Source: Geosiphon pyriformis (lineage: Eukaryota > Glomeromycota > Glomeromycetes > Archaeosporales > Geosiphonaceae). Taken from it: a DNA stretch of 64,000 nucleotides. Positions 26,565 to 36,996 of this stretch are shown here, one piece after another. Below the pieces are notes generated by a model. That model did no database searches and was not told the DNA's origin. It worked only from the letters and a program-made list of their open reading frames with translations. The first letter of the stretch is position 1. Each line of letters begins with the position of its first letter. Where the stretch lies: assembly GCA_016748015.1 (NCBI GenBank), contig JAAOMT010000512.1, forward strand, positions 1,099,757 to 1,163,756. Reading direction: 5' to 3'. Made by a program: the position numbers and the translations under genes.

Positions 26565-28580
26565 TTAACATTCCTTAGATGGAAAAAACGTCTGCACTAC
26601 GTCGTAAACAGTGGGTATAAGCCCCCCTTTTTTAGGTTCCTTTTTGCCTTTTGTTCTCGCTAAAACCTGTGCTTTACAATAAACTTTGCGGTTTTTTTGA
26701 TCATATAAATGAATACCGATAGCTGGGAAATAGCAAATATCCACTTCTAAATTTTCACTATCTTCAATATCAAATGGACCCGTCATTAAGCCAGTGTGAA
26801 TACTTTTCCCACTATCAATCCATGTAATAGCTGGTATCGGTTCCTGCGCTTGAATCCGAAAATATAGATGTACGAGGTCGATAATTAAATTGGTGGTTTC
26901 CCTATGCAAATCTTTTTTGCGGTCTTCCGATAAAATTTGTCGAATTGGATCCATTTCCTTAATAATGCTTTTAGTCAGCGAAGTGATTGTTGCATCCTGC
27001 CCTTTATAACTAAGTGTTCCTAAAGAAGCAAAAATTTGTTGTCGTATTTTAGTTGGAAGGATTCGAGTGAGGTCATCACCACCTTGACATTTATCGGCAA
27101 ATCTTTTAAGTAAACCAATCAAATGCTCGGTATCGTAAATAATCCATGGCTCTAAGGATGCGTTAGCCTCCCGCCGCCTGTCGTTACATGCCTTTGATAA
27201 ATTCTTAATTGTTACGAAAACTTTTTCAACAATCATTTTCTGAAGAGCAAAACTTAAAGCCATTTTATCATTTTCTGATAATTGTGATTTACTTTTATAT
27301 TTCTCCAAGAAATTTTTGGCTAAGGCTTCGTGTATCCGAATTTCCTTTTTTCCTTTAACTTTTGTGACATCCTCTAGACTGCGTTGGATTTTTTCGATAA
27401 AATGAGTCAGTTTTACGGCATTGTTTTCGTCATTATCATTCCATTGAACATTTCGAACACTGCCAAGTGCTGCTTGTAATTCAGCCGCTTCTTTTTTTGC
27501 CAATTCGGTCTGATTAGAAAGCTTCTGGATTTTTTTATCCTTGAAAGTACTTTCATTTTGCATACTTTGATGCTTCATCTCCCACATATCTCTTTCTTCT
27601 TGTAAACGTTGTATTTGTTGCAAGTTATTTTGAAATTGTGCACTAGTCTCTTTAATAAAATTTTGTTTACCATTTTCGTATTCTTCTCTCAACTTGGACA
27701 TATTTGCTTGATATTCCTCTTCATGTTGCTCCGTTTGTGATAAAAGCTTTTGTTCCAGTTCAGCTATTCTTAGCTCCTTTTGCTCTTCCTCTTCATGCTG
27801 CTTCATTTGTAATAAAAGCTTTTGTTCCAGTTCAGCTATTCTTAGCTCCTTTTGCTCTTCCTCTTCATGCTGCTTCGTTTGTGATAAAAGCTTTTGTTCC
27901 AGTTCAGCTATTATTTGCTCTTTGAGGTTTTCTGCCTCATCGTGAGATGCTAACTGTTTTTTTAACCCTTGAAGCTCCTGATCAAGAAGTTTGTAATTTG
28001 TTCGAAGACAATTAATTTCCATTTTATATTTGTTTCGTTCGATAAGGTCAGAGTTTTTGCCGACCAAAATATCGTGCATTCCTTTGATCCTATGATAAAA
28101 AATTGAACGAAGAGCTGATCTTGGTTCAGGGCGCTCCCGAGCTAGGCAATTAACGAGCCATTTTCCATCAGATTTCTCAAGAAGAAGAAATTCGCAAATA
28201 TCTTCCGCAAGTATACTTAGGGGAGTTTTTGCTTCATTATTATGCCAATCTTTATACCTATCCAAATATACAATGCAAGTATTTTTGGCGTCTAAATTCG
28301 TTATTCCCATTGAAGAGAAATAGTTGATGGCGTTTTTTATGTCCCCCCATTCACTTTCAATTAAAAATCTATAAAAACTATCTTTTGGCTCTGCAATGCA
28401 AAGTAAGAGGAACTTCAAAACATCCGTTTCCCAATTTTCATGCGCTAAAAGCCAATTGATTATTTTTTGAAGTTCTCGAGATATCAGCGAATTTGATTGC
28501 TGTTGGGGAGGTGGAGCATTTTGTCGAGTCTGTTTAGAGTCCGACTTATGATTTTTTTGTGCCGCTGGAATTAGTTTCAT
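26565..28580 (-). CDS. Coiled-coil orphan protein (copy 1)
   Basis: A single uninterrupted exon of 671 residues, with no family I recognise. Residues 1-30 are Gln/Pro-rich and disordered. Residues 35-180 are predicted helical (LQKIINWLLAHENWETDVLK; RPEPRSALRSIFYHRIKGM). Residues about 185-375 form a long coiled coil including three tandem 24-residue units (ELRIAELEQKLL core). The remaining part is a mixed domain ending with EVDICYFPAIGIHLYDQKNR and a basic tail. It has no signal peptide or membrane segment. It is transcribed divergently from the Hsp70 gene 495 bp away, and a second pair in the same arrangement lies at 49.3-53.9 kb, so the two products may act together. The lack of introns contrasts with its neighbours. 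It could be a scaffold or sensor; that is speculation. Confidence 0.85.
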   Translation of the reverse strand: MKLIPAAQKNHKSDSKQTRQNAPPPQQQSNSLISRELQKIINWLLAHENWETDVLKFLLLCIAEPKDSFYRFLIESEWGDIKNAINYFSSMGITNLDAKNTCIVYLDRYKDWHNNEAKTPLSILAEDICEFLLLEKSDGKWLVNCLARERPEPRSALRSIFYHRIKGMHDILVGKNSDLIERNKYKMEINCLRTNYKLLDQELQGLKKQLASHDEAENLKEQIIAELEQKLLSQTKQHEEEEQKELRIAELEQKLLLQMKQHEEEEQKELRIAELEQKLLSQTEQHEEEYQANMSKLREEYENGKQNFIKETSAQFQNNLQQIQRLQEERDMWEMKHQSMQNESTFKDKKIQKLSNQTELAKKEAAELQAALGSVRNVQWNDNDENNAVKLTHFIEKIQRSLEDVTKVKGKKEIRIHEALAKNFLEKYKSKSQLSENDKMALSFALQKMIVEKVFVTIKNLSKACNDRRREANASLEPWIIYDTEHLIGLLKRFADKCQGGDDLTRILPTKIRQQIFASLGTLSYKGQDATITSLTKSIIKEMDPIRQILSEDRKKDLHRETTNLIIDLVHLYFRIQAQEPIPAITWIDSGKSIHTGLMTGPFDIEDSENLEVDICYFPAIGIHLYDQKNRKVYCKAQVLARTKGKKEPKKGGLIPTVYDVVQTFFPSKEC
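27738..27925 (-). repeat. 72-bp in-frame tandem repeat in the coiled coil
   Basis: The start of the unit recurs at 27738, 27810 and 27882, exactly 72 bp apart, encoding 24-residue steps with an AELEQKLL core. The homologous gene at 51958 has only two units. Confidence 0.95.
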
Positions 28581-29075
28581 GGTTAAGAAAGTGAAAAAAG
28601 CAAAACGTCGTTAACCAAGTAATTATGTTTCCTCTTCAAATATAAAAGACTGGGAAAATAATAAGCCGAAAGAATTTCAATTGTCATTCTGCAACTTTTT
28701 TCTTTGTTTCCTTAACGTAGGATGTAATAGTATAACTTGAGTTTTGACAATTGTTAAACCTAATCTTTGAATCAATTTTTGGCTGAAAATTTCTTAAACC
28801 GATGAACAATAGGCATCGTGTGAGGACAACACCGCACAAGGAAATATCGCTTAAAACATTATTCTTGACCACAATTAATATTCAATGACTTTAAGCCCAC
28901 GAACGAAGGTCAAACCAGATTGGTTGGAGAAAGTTATTGTTTTTCATTCTTAGGCAAGTAAAAGCTTTGAATTTTGACATTCTCTGCTTGGGACTTTGCT
29001 TAAATCCTTTTTCTCTTTTTTTTAAAAAAAAAACAAGAGCTTCGAGCTTGGTGAATATATTTCCTTAAGTTTGCA
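28581..29075. promoter_or_regulatory. Shared divergent promoter region of coiled-coil and Hsp70 genes (arm 1)
   Basis: This 495-bp stretch lies between two divergent start codons. The counterpart in arm 2 is 398 bp (51560-51957) and clearly related in sequence, so the common upstream region was duplicated with the genes. No specific factor site was identified. A 62-codon frame inside it (28684-28872, -) is not well conserved and was not taken as a gene. Confidence 0.55.
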
Positions 29076-31325
29076 ATGGAGATACCTACAAAAATAAGTT
29101 CCGAAGATTTTCGAGTTGTTGTGGCCATTGATTTTGGCACGACTTGCAGTGGTAGGAATGCCTTTTTGGAAGTCTTCAACAGTTTTTTATGTGTCTGAAT
29201 CAATAAGAAAAGAAATCTCTTGGTTTTTTTAGGTTTTGCTTATAGCCACAGAATTAATCCTGATGTCATGGTTCACAACTCATTTCCGGGACAAATCGCT
29301 CCAAAAACAAATACAGTTCTTCAATATGATAGCGATTGGAAAGTGAATGCGTGGGGCTTCGCGGCCCTAGCCAAAGAACCATCCAGAAGAGAGAGAAGAC
29401 CTATTGATCATCCTCCCGTTGAGTTGTTTAAACTTCATTTGGCTGACATGAGCGAGGAAAAAAAGCCAAAGATGCCGATCGGTTTAAATTTTAGGACTGC
29501 AATCACTGATTTCCTATCTGAAATGCAAAAGGTTTACAATTGCTATCATTTTATAACTATATGAGATCATATAACATTTATTCGAGTTGCTTTAATAAAG
29601 TTGATAAAAGAAACTCTGGAAAAACGATGGCCTAGCGTAACTTTCCCTCAAGTCCGGTTTGTCTTTACTGTTCCAGCCGAATGGGTAGATCACGACTTTC
29701 TATTAGTTTCTATATTTCTGTAGATAAGATTCGAAAATTTTTATGCCTAATTTACTTTAAACCAAATAATTGCTATTTTTTTGCATAGGCACCCGGAACT
29801 AAAGGAATTCTTCGGGATTGTATCCTCAAGGCTAATTTCTTGGCCACAAAGAATGCAACCAATCTCGAATTTACTTCAGAACGTAAATTCTTAAATGACT
29901 TCTTCTGATTAGAGGTGATTTTTTGATTTTTCTTGTTTCGCTAAACATTTCTGTTTTGCTATCTTGGTTAACAGCCGAAGCAGCAGCTATTTTTTGCATG
30001 CGAGTTTTAAAAGAACATCAGTTAGACGTTGGAGGTTGGTTTTTCGAATCATTAATACATTAAAATGAAGTTTACGCTAGATAAAACGCTAATTTTCTTG
30101 CATCATTATTAGCATCGTTTATGGTTTGTGACTGTGGGGGAGGAACAGTTGACTTAACCACGCGAAAATTGTTGGCAGAAAACCAACTGGGTGAAATTAC
30201 CGAGCGCACTGGCGATCTTTGTGGTAGTACCTATGTTGACACAGAATTCATTCTATTTCTTGGACGACGATTGGGTATAGAAGCAGTGAAACATTTTAAA
30301 GAAAAACATTATGGCCAATATCAATATTTGATTCATAAATTTTTCTGTCAACGTGTGAAATTCGAGTTTCACGATGATTCTTCCACCTTTCGACCAATCG
30401 AACTTGATATCGAACGCTTTTGTCCAGCCTTAAAACAATGTATCGCCACTAACGTTAAGGAACAAATGGAGGAAGATGAATGGATAATTGAACTTCAATT
30501 TGAGGATATTAAGGCCATGTTTGATCCAGTTGTAGACAAAATTATTAGATTGATTCGGAATCAAATCAACGCCAACAGAGAGGATAAATGCTCAGCAATT
30601 TTTGTGGTTGGAGGATTTGCTGAAAGTCCCTATCTAATCACGAGACTCAAAACTATATTTAATCTGGAGGTTAATGTAATAGCTGTACCACAGAACCCTA
30701 TCACTGCAGTTTTACGTGGTGCCGTCTATTATGTAAGTTTCAAAAGCTTAATTTCATTATATGAGGCATTTTATGTTTTAATAAATTGCGATGAAATTCA
30801 TTAGGGACTTGATAAAACAGTGGTGGAATCGCGTGTATTGAAATATACTTATGGAATTCAAATCTCAACCGTTTGGAAAGAAGGAGTTGATCCAAATAAA
30901 CGTAAAACTCCGGAGGGTCGTATTTTGAAATTTGATCGTTTAGTCGCACGTGGAGTGACAGCGCCAGCTGATAAAAAATTTTCAGGGATTTACTATCCGG
31001 TTAGAGCTGATCAACGATTTATTAACTTTAAAATATTTTATACTCCAAAACAAAACGGTTATTATTGTGATGACCCTGAGATGAAGCTAGTCGGTGAAAT
31101 GACGATAAGGTATTTTGATAAATAAATTATTTTTTTAACATATTAACTGAAAACAGTTCTAATTTCTTTTAATATCCCGAAAGTTTACCCAATGTTCATT
31201 TAGGATTAAAGAGAGCTGTTGAATTTGGGCTTACATTTAACGAAGAAGAGATTAGAGCCACCGCGTGGGACAAAGAGGCTGATGATGTTATACCAGCATA
31301 TTTTAATTATGAAGATTCTGCCTGA
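29076..31325 (+). CDS. HSPA12-like Hsp70 family protein (copy 1)
   Basis: Eight exons: 29076-29151, 29233-29531, 29601-29705, 29789-29882, 29975-30034, 30113-30732, 30805-31109 and 31184-31325, giving 566 residues. The actin-like ATPase fold is complete. Phosphate-1 motif AIDFGTTCSGFAYS starts at residue 17, TVPAEW follows, phosphate-2 motif VCDCGGGTVDL is at about 216-226, then RTGDLCGSTYVD, and the adenosine motif VVGGFAESPYL near residue 375. The divergent phosphate-2 motif and the short C-terminal region without a classical peptide-binding domain or EEVD tail indicate the HSPA12A/B type rather than a housekeeping chaperone. It should be cytosolic and bind ATP; the client is unknown. It is divergently paired with the coiled-coil gene. 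Intron phases and exon lengths equal those of copy 2. Confidence 0.92.
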
Positions 31326-33477
31326 TATTAAAAAATTGTTGAATTTACTATTTTAATATCATATGATTGGATTCTCGTATTGAAAAATCCATTGACATCT
31401 TTTTACAGAAATTCAATAAAGTAACTGCTTTTTCAAATATTTAATATTTTTTATGACTAATGATAACTCATAAATATTAATCTTTATCAAAAAATACAGA
31501 TTTTAAGATATGTATTAACTTTTGCATTAAATAACGTTTTAATTCATCTAATTGGTATTTTAGAAAACACTAAAGATTTATTGCATAAAAACGAAATCAG
31601 ATATTAAGATTTCATTTCCATAACATTCTAGCAATTCAAAAGGATAAAAATCGATTGAGTTTCGAATCATAAAAAATTTAATGATTTGAAATCTAAATTT
31701 TTAATTCTCTTTCATATTAAATAATCTGTTAATCCTATAATTTCTTTCACGTGGGATTACAAAAATAATGAGATATTTCTAGATATTTAAATTTCCTGTT
31801 TCACCAATCCAAGAGTAAAATTCATTTCTAATTTACTTTGAAAAATCTTGTACGGTAATTTCTTTTTTTATTTTTGTTATGATATCAAAGCAACAATGGG
31901 GAATATCCAATTATTAAAATTTCACTATCCGAAAAGCATGAGATGCAAAACTAACAAAATGTTATTTTTGCCCAAAACTATATGATATGCATAATTTCTT
32001 TGATGGCTCTAGCTTCAATGCATATTCGCGTCTAAACTTTTCCTATATACGATAATCTTGATGAATGAGGGCGAAAACCACAAAATCTAGATGAAGGAAT
32101 TGTTTGATACGATAAAAAAAATTTTCATGAAGCTTAAACTTTTGGGAGAGAGTATAAATATTTACTCGCTTTTGCGTATGATGGCGAAGCAGATATAGTT
32201 AACAAACAGCTTCCTAAAGATGTCATACAATTAAAACCATCCTGTACTATTGATCCCTTTCAAAATTTTCTACTGACTTAGGCTTTTCTTAGCCATTTAA
32301 GACAAATTTGAAGAAAATTCTGAAAAGATAAATTTTTTTCACGAGATTATCTGACAAATTCTATATTTCGTTGAAGAAAGCTTCCTTTTAATATTTGTCT
32401 CATCTCGTCTGAATGGAACAAAATGGTCAAAGAAAAATAATTTTTTTCCCAGCGAAATTGATTATGAGAGGTGCAACTCAAAGATTTTAATTTGAATGAA
32501 ACAAGTTATAATAAAAACTTTGCCCAAAATTCTGCATCTTGCAAAGTGTGGACTTTTAAATTTGAAGTCACAATATCTAAAAGATAATTTCGATTCCACC
32601 TAGCATAAGTGAAGCTTTTACACTTTTATTTTTCATACTTTTTTAGACTCTTCAGGGATTGTCTCAAACAACCGTTAATTCTTGAATAATCTTATCATTA
32701 TAGGGAAGTGGTCAACCACTTTTTGATTGATTACCATAGATATGAAGATTCAAAAAGATTTTTAGCCATAAGCGAGCGTTTTTTGTGGTTAAAACTTAAA
32801 GTTATAATATATGTAAAATACTTGATGGTATCTTATTCTAATGTGCGTTGAACCCCATTAAATATCTCTTTTTTCTCTGATAAATATGAAAGCAAGAGAA
32901 ACTAAAATTTCCCATTGTAAAAGAAGTATCAATAATCAAAATAGAGCATTATTTTATGAAAGTTTTAAAATTCCAGTTCAGCTTTACCCAATTAAATATT
33001 GAAATTTATTAATTCGACTTATTATAAATATTTGCTCCTAAACAAATTATCAATACTCCCAATAATCGACTAATAATTTTGGCAATAACCAATAAAATTT
33101 GTTCTTAAAAATAAAAGCATGATAAACTTGGCGTCTCATATTCATTTTTACCACATATAGGAAAAATGCAGTGGATTGAACCTGATTCTGATACACGAAA
33201 TAAAATTAGGAAATTCTTTTTCCTTATATTTAGTATAGCATATATTTAACCCGTATGTGACAGTCAGCGCAAATTCGAAAATAACAATTTTTCGAGTTTC
33301 ACAAGGACTCCTTTTAATCTACCTACATTTCTTTAATTACATGTATAAGGTTCTCGGTCCACAATGCCAATCATGAATGTGACACCAACGATAAATATAT
33401 AATGTATCGAATTTAATGGGAAATTTCCGTTTTACTTTCGAACAAAATATATTATTTCTTCACATATTGATTTCACA
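31326..33477. other. Intergenic region holding a broken pseudokinase copy
   Basis: The first 600 bp continue the duplicated block downstream of the Hsp70 gene. A pseudogene fragment lies at about 31900-32300 (separate entry). The remainder up to gene B is A+T-rich without recognisable content. Confidence 0.6.
31900..32300 (+). pseudogene. Broken MLKL-like pseudokinase/Sel1 fragment (arm 1)
   Basis: On the plus strand the end of the kinase domain is readable as CPKLYDMHNFFDGSSFNAYS, close to the CPKLYDMHKIFEGG of gene A. It is followed by NLDEGIV, a stop codon, YDKKNFHEA, then a jump to EYKYLLAFAYDGEADIVNKQ, matching the Sel1 part of A (QYKYGFAFDKGG). Several stops and a deletion between the two Sel1 pieces show it is dead. 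It lies at the same relative place as the fragment at 48530-48795. Confidence 0.8.
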
Positions 33478-35931
33478 ATGGTACACGCATCACAAGTGGT
33501 TGGTATCAGCGTCGATATTCTTTACAAGCTAGCCTCAAATTCAGGTATTTGAAATTTAATATTAAAAAAACTGCTTTATGGCTTCGAAGACTGTTAATTA
33601 TTCACAAATAATAACAAATTTTGTTTGGCATGAAACATAACACTAGGTATCCCGGGGGCCGAAACCGTAGTAGGGTTGATAAAAGATATTTTGGCCGCAA
33701 CAGATCAGGCCGAGAATAATAAAACAACTTGCAGAAAATTGGCAGAGTTGGTTAAATCTCATTGCGAAATTCTTGAGCAAATCTTAGGTAGTCCTACACT
33801 AGGTCCCCAAACATTGAATAATTATATCGCTGCATTGGAAGCTATCAATGAATTTATACAAAAACAACAGAAACATCGCATTTATATAGTGAGGATAATA
33901 AATGCTGACGAGGTATATTAAATATATGTTAAAATTGTGTTGGAGGTGGAATGTTTCAAAAAATTTTGCTTTGGAAAATAAGTTTTTTAAAACAATTTAA
34001 AATTTTAGGTCGCTAAATTATTTTTAACTCTCAAAGATGATTTGAATACAGCTGTGCAAGGTTTAACACTGTTGACGGTTGCGACCATCAATCAAAAAAT
34101 GGATAAAGAGCAAAAAAGAGATAGGCCCTCTAAGATGCCCAAAAGGCAAGGTACAATAGACCTGCAAAAGTCCATGGCTCTTATGACGGCCATTCAAGAT
34201 AATGCGCCACTCAGTGAAGAGCTTCTCGAGAAAACGAAAATCAATAGTGATGAGATTGTTGACGATCCTAAAGAGCAATTCTCGACTGTTCGTGGAAGTA
34301 AATATCATGTGAAGAAGAAGCTTCATACAAAAGGATATGGCGCAGTTGCAGAAAAGCACATTGGCAAAGTGCTTAGAAACCCGCAAGAAGAAGCGAATTT
34401 TTGGAAAGAAATGGTAATTTGGAGAGAACTGCAGAATGCTCCAGGAATTTTAAAATTGTATGTACAATTAATTTTGAAATTTCAATTTTTTGAAACCACC
34501 CTTGACTTTTTTAAAATTGCACCAAAATTAGTTTTGGTATAGTGGACAGGAACGGTGAACGATATACTATCACAGAATGGGCAAAAAACGGTGATCTAAA
34601 ATCTTACTGCGAGATTGAGAACCAAAGTCACCTCCTTACATGGTGCCAAAAAACTAAGATTGCTTGTCAAATTGCTGGAGCTTTGGCATTTTGCCATACA
34701 AACAATGTACTGCATCACGATGTTAGAAGGTATGCCAACTCAGGAACTCTTATCGGCTGAAACTTCACTAAACTTCTAGGTTTTCGCTTCTTTAAATCAA
34801 AACTAGTCACAATATTTTGTTAGACGAAAATTTGAATGCTAAACTTACGAATTTTGCTCAATCTCGCAAAGAAGAGGACCCTTTTTCAAAACCAGTTTTG
34901 GAAGTTCTTTCTATTATAAGGTAAAACCTTAAATTTGTCTCAATTTTATACAGTTTATTCATTGTGAGCTCAATCTATAGATGGACCGCCCCTGAGAAGC
35001 TTAACGACAGTGGTCTTCGTTATACAAAACAATGTGATATTTACAGGTAATTATTCTCTTTCCATTGAAATTCTTTTCGGATTAGTGTTTCACTCTTTTT
35101 ATTACTTGAAAACTTAGTTTTGCTATTGTCCTTTGGGAGCTTGCAACCCAGCAATTACCTTTTGGAGGAGTGGATAATTATAAAGTCTCAGAGAAGGTCA
35201 GAGCTGGTGAACGTCCTGGTACAGAGATTCCCGATATTCCAGAGAAATATCAAAAATTGATGGTCAAAGCATGGGATCGAGACCCACGAAAACGGCCAGC
35301 GATGCAAAAATGTTATGAAAAGTTATATCAGCTTCATCAAGACTTTGAACAAGACGAGGAAGATAGCGATCCTATAACGTCTATAACAGAAGATTTCATT
35401 GATATCTGTTCTTTTCTCACTGATGAACCAGATATCGACGAAATTCTTAATGAACCAGAAGTGCAAGTGAAAAGTCTTGATACTGGTATCAACCTTTACA
35501 ACGATGGAAAATTTGCAGAAGCCTACCCAATAATCGACTACCACGCTATGAAAGGTGTTACCAGAGCGAAATATTATCAGGGATTTTATTTTGTAGAAGG
35601 AAAATCACCAGTATTAAAACAGCTGGAACGTGGTCTAGCTCTTTGGCATGAGGCTGCGGATGAAGATGATAAAGATGCCCAGTACAAGTATGCCTTAGCT
35701 TATTCTACTAATGGTGAATCCGGTCAAGTTAATCCTGAGATCTCCAAAAAGTATATGAATTTAGCTTTCAAGAATAATCATCCTGGAGTTTTATATAACT
35801 ATGGCGTCCAATGTTTCAAGGCTAAACAGTTTGAAAAAGGAGAAAAGTTGCTTAAGAAAGCAAATAGTGCAGGGCATGACAGAGCATTAAAAAAATTAGC
35901 TCAATTAAAGAAAGATGCAGGGTTGTCTTGA
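33478..35931 (+). CDS. MLKL-like helical domain / pseudokinase / Sel1-repeat protein (copy B)
   Basis: Seven exons: 33478-33544, 33647-33912, 34009-34457, 34532-34729, 34807-34920, 34981-35046 and 35118-35931, giving 657 residues. The intron phases are the same as in copy A, and exon 2 has the same length (266 bp). The N-terminal helical bundle shows QAENNKTTCRKLAELV and INEFIQKQQKHR. The kinase-like domain has Lys227 in AEKHIGK, an alpha-C glutamate in FWKEM, catalytic loop HHDVRSHN (Asp324, Asn329), TNFA in place of DFG (Asn342), and SFAIVLWELATQQLP. An acidic linker precedes Sel1-like repeats (GVTRAKYYQGFYF, DAQYKYALAY, HPGVLYNYG). Retained lysine and catalytic-loop aspartate with a lost DFG aspartate suggest nucleotide binding without normal catalysis. 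Exon 4 must use the acceptor at 34531 to keep frame. Sequence outside the motifs differs clearly from A, so the split between the paralogues is older than the Hsp70 duplication. Confidence 0.9.
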
Positions 35932-36996
35932 GAATAGATGGATTCAAAGTGAAATTTTTAGTTCAAAAGGGCTTTAGGTTAATATTAATCTTTTGGTATT
36001 TATTAAAAATATTCTTAAAAATGATTTTGAAAATGATATTCCCCCAAAAAATAAATCTTTGAACAAAATGATTATGTAAAATTTATCAATGATACACAAA
36101 AAGGCAAGCATTCTTCTGTCACACGATACTTATTTTGAAAATGGTAATCCAGATATAAATCTTAGCAATATAAGAAATTCAATGTTCTTGGTTTAAATTA
36201 GTTGACAAAAGTAATATTTGAATCTGAATTTAAGTATCTAAAAAAACAAATTCCATTGCAAATATTTTTTGGAAATCAAAATGTTGTTTGGGTTTGAGAG
36301 GCCATTCTTACAACTTAGCCCATCTTCATAAACAAATCTCGATTCTATTTTCAGTAAAGTTTATTTGGAAATCATTATGCAAAAATCAAGTATATCGACA
36401 AACGTTGCCAAGGTAGATGGATATGTTGGCTTTGGACGAGTTTTTAGCGAAAAAGATGGACCAGCATTCGAGTTGGCCGTGAAAGTATCAAACTTCGGGA
36501 TAATCAAGATTTAGTAAAAGTATTATGATTTAAATTCAAATGGAGGAGAAAAATTTGTTGAATGATTGTTGTGATGTAAGGCTAAATAGTCTCCTTAAAT
36601 TTAGTTAAGTAGTGACGCCTTTACCGATTCTTGTAATGGGATAAATTGTTGATTTAAAATGTTCAGTCATTTGCAGATGATAAAATTTATATTTGGACAC
36701 TTCGTTACATAAATTTATTTAAGCCAATATCAGTCAAAAAAAATTTATCATTCAGGAGCAATATTTAATCAAAAGTCGTGAGGAAAAAGATGCTTCACAA
36801 ATATACTACTCAATATTATTTATAAATGATAATTCTGTTTCAAGGCACTTGAAGTTTTATATGGAAAATTTCTATTCCGATCCCTACGATCCCTATTTGG
36901 ATATTCGAGTCACTTTGTTCGCTGAAGTGAGTAATGAATGGTTCAAAAATAAAATGAATCATCGATAAAAATACCAATGCAAACAATTTAGGATAT
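35932..36996. other. Region between converging genes with an unassigned open stretch
   Basis: No complete gene is supported. Two + strand stretches look coding. One is a 45-codon frame from the ATG at 36378 (VAKVDGYVGFGRVFSEKDG). The other, after an acceptor-like CAG at 36756, is open for about 70 codons to 36968 (HLKFYMENFYSDPYDPYLD). Confidence 0.45.
36754..36968 (+). other. Unassigned exon-like open stretch
   Basis: From an acceptor-like ATTCAG, one plus-strand frame is open to a TAA at 36968. It reads EEKDASQIYYSILFI and FYSDPYDPYLDIRVTLFAE with amino-acid usage like a real protein, and a GTGAGT donor follows the FAE codons. I do not recognise the family. It could be the last part of a small gene beginning near 36378, or a relic. 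It runs toward the 3' end of the WDR6 gene. Confidence 0.35.

Larger units (their letters stand above)
26345..32300 (+). repeat. Segmental duplication, arm 1 (Hsp70/coiled-coil block)
   Basis: Everything from downstream of the coiled-coil gene through the Hsp70 gene to the broken pseudokinase fragment matches, in reverse orientation, the block at 48530-54105. Non-coding stretches match as well. An example is the segment after the Hsp70 stop codon with AAAAATCCATTGACAT, present in both arms, and the ACTACTACAACTGC segment beyond the coiled-coil gene. Ends are approximate, judged by eye. Confidence 0.85.

Noticed and set aside
28684-28872. 62-codon - frame in the shared promoter
   Set aside because: The corresponding region in arm 2 does not keep the frame, so it is unlikely to be coding.
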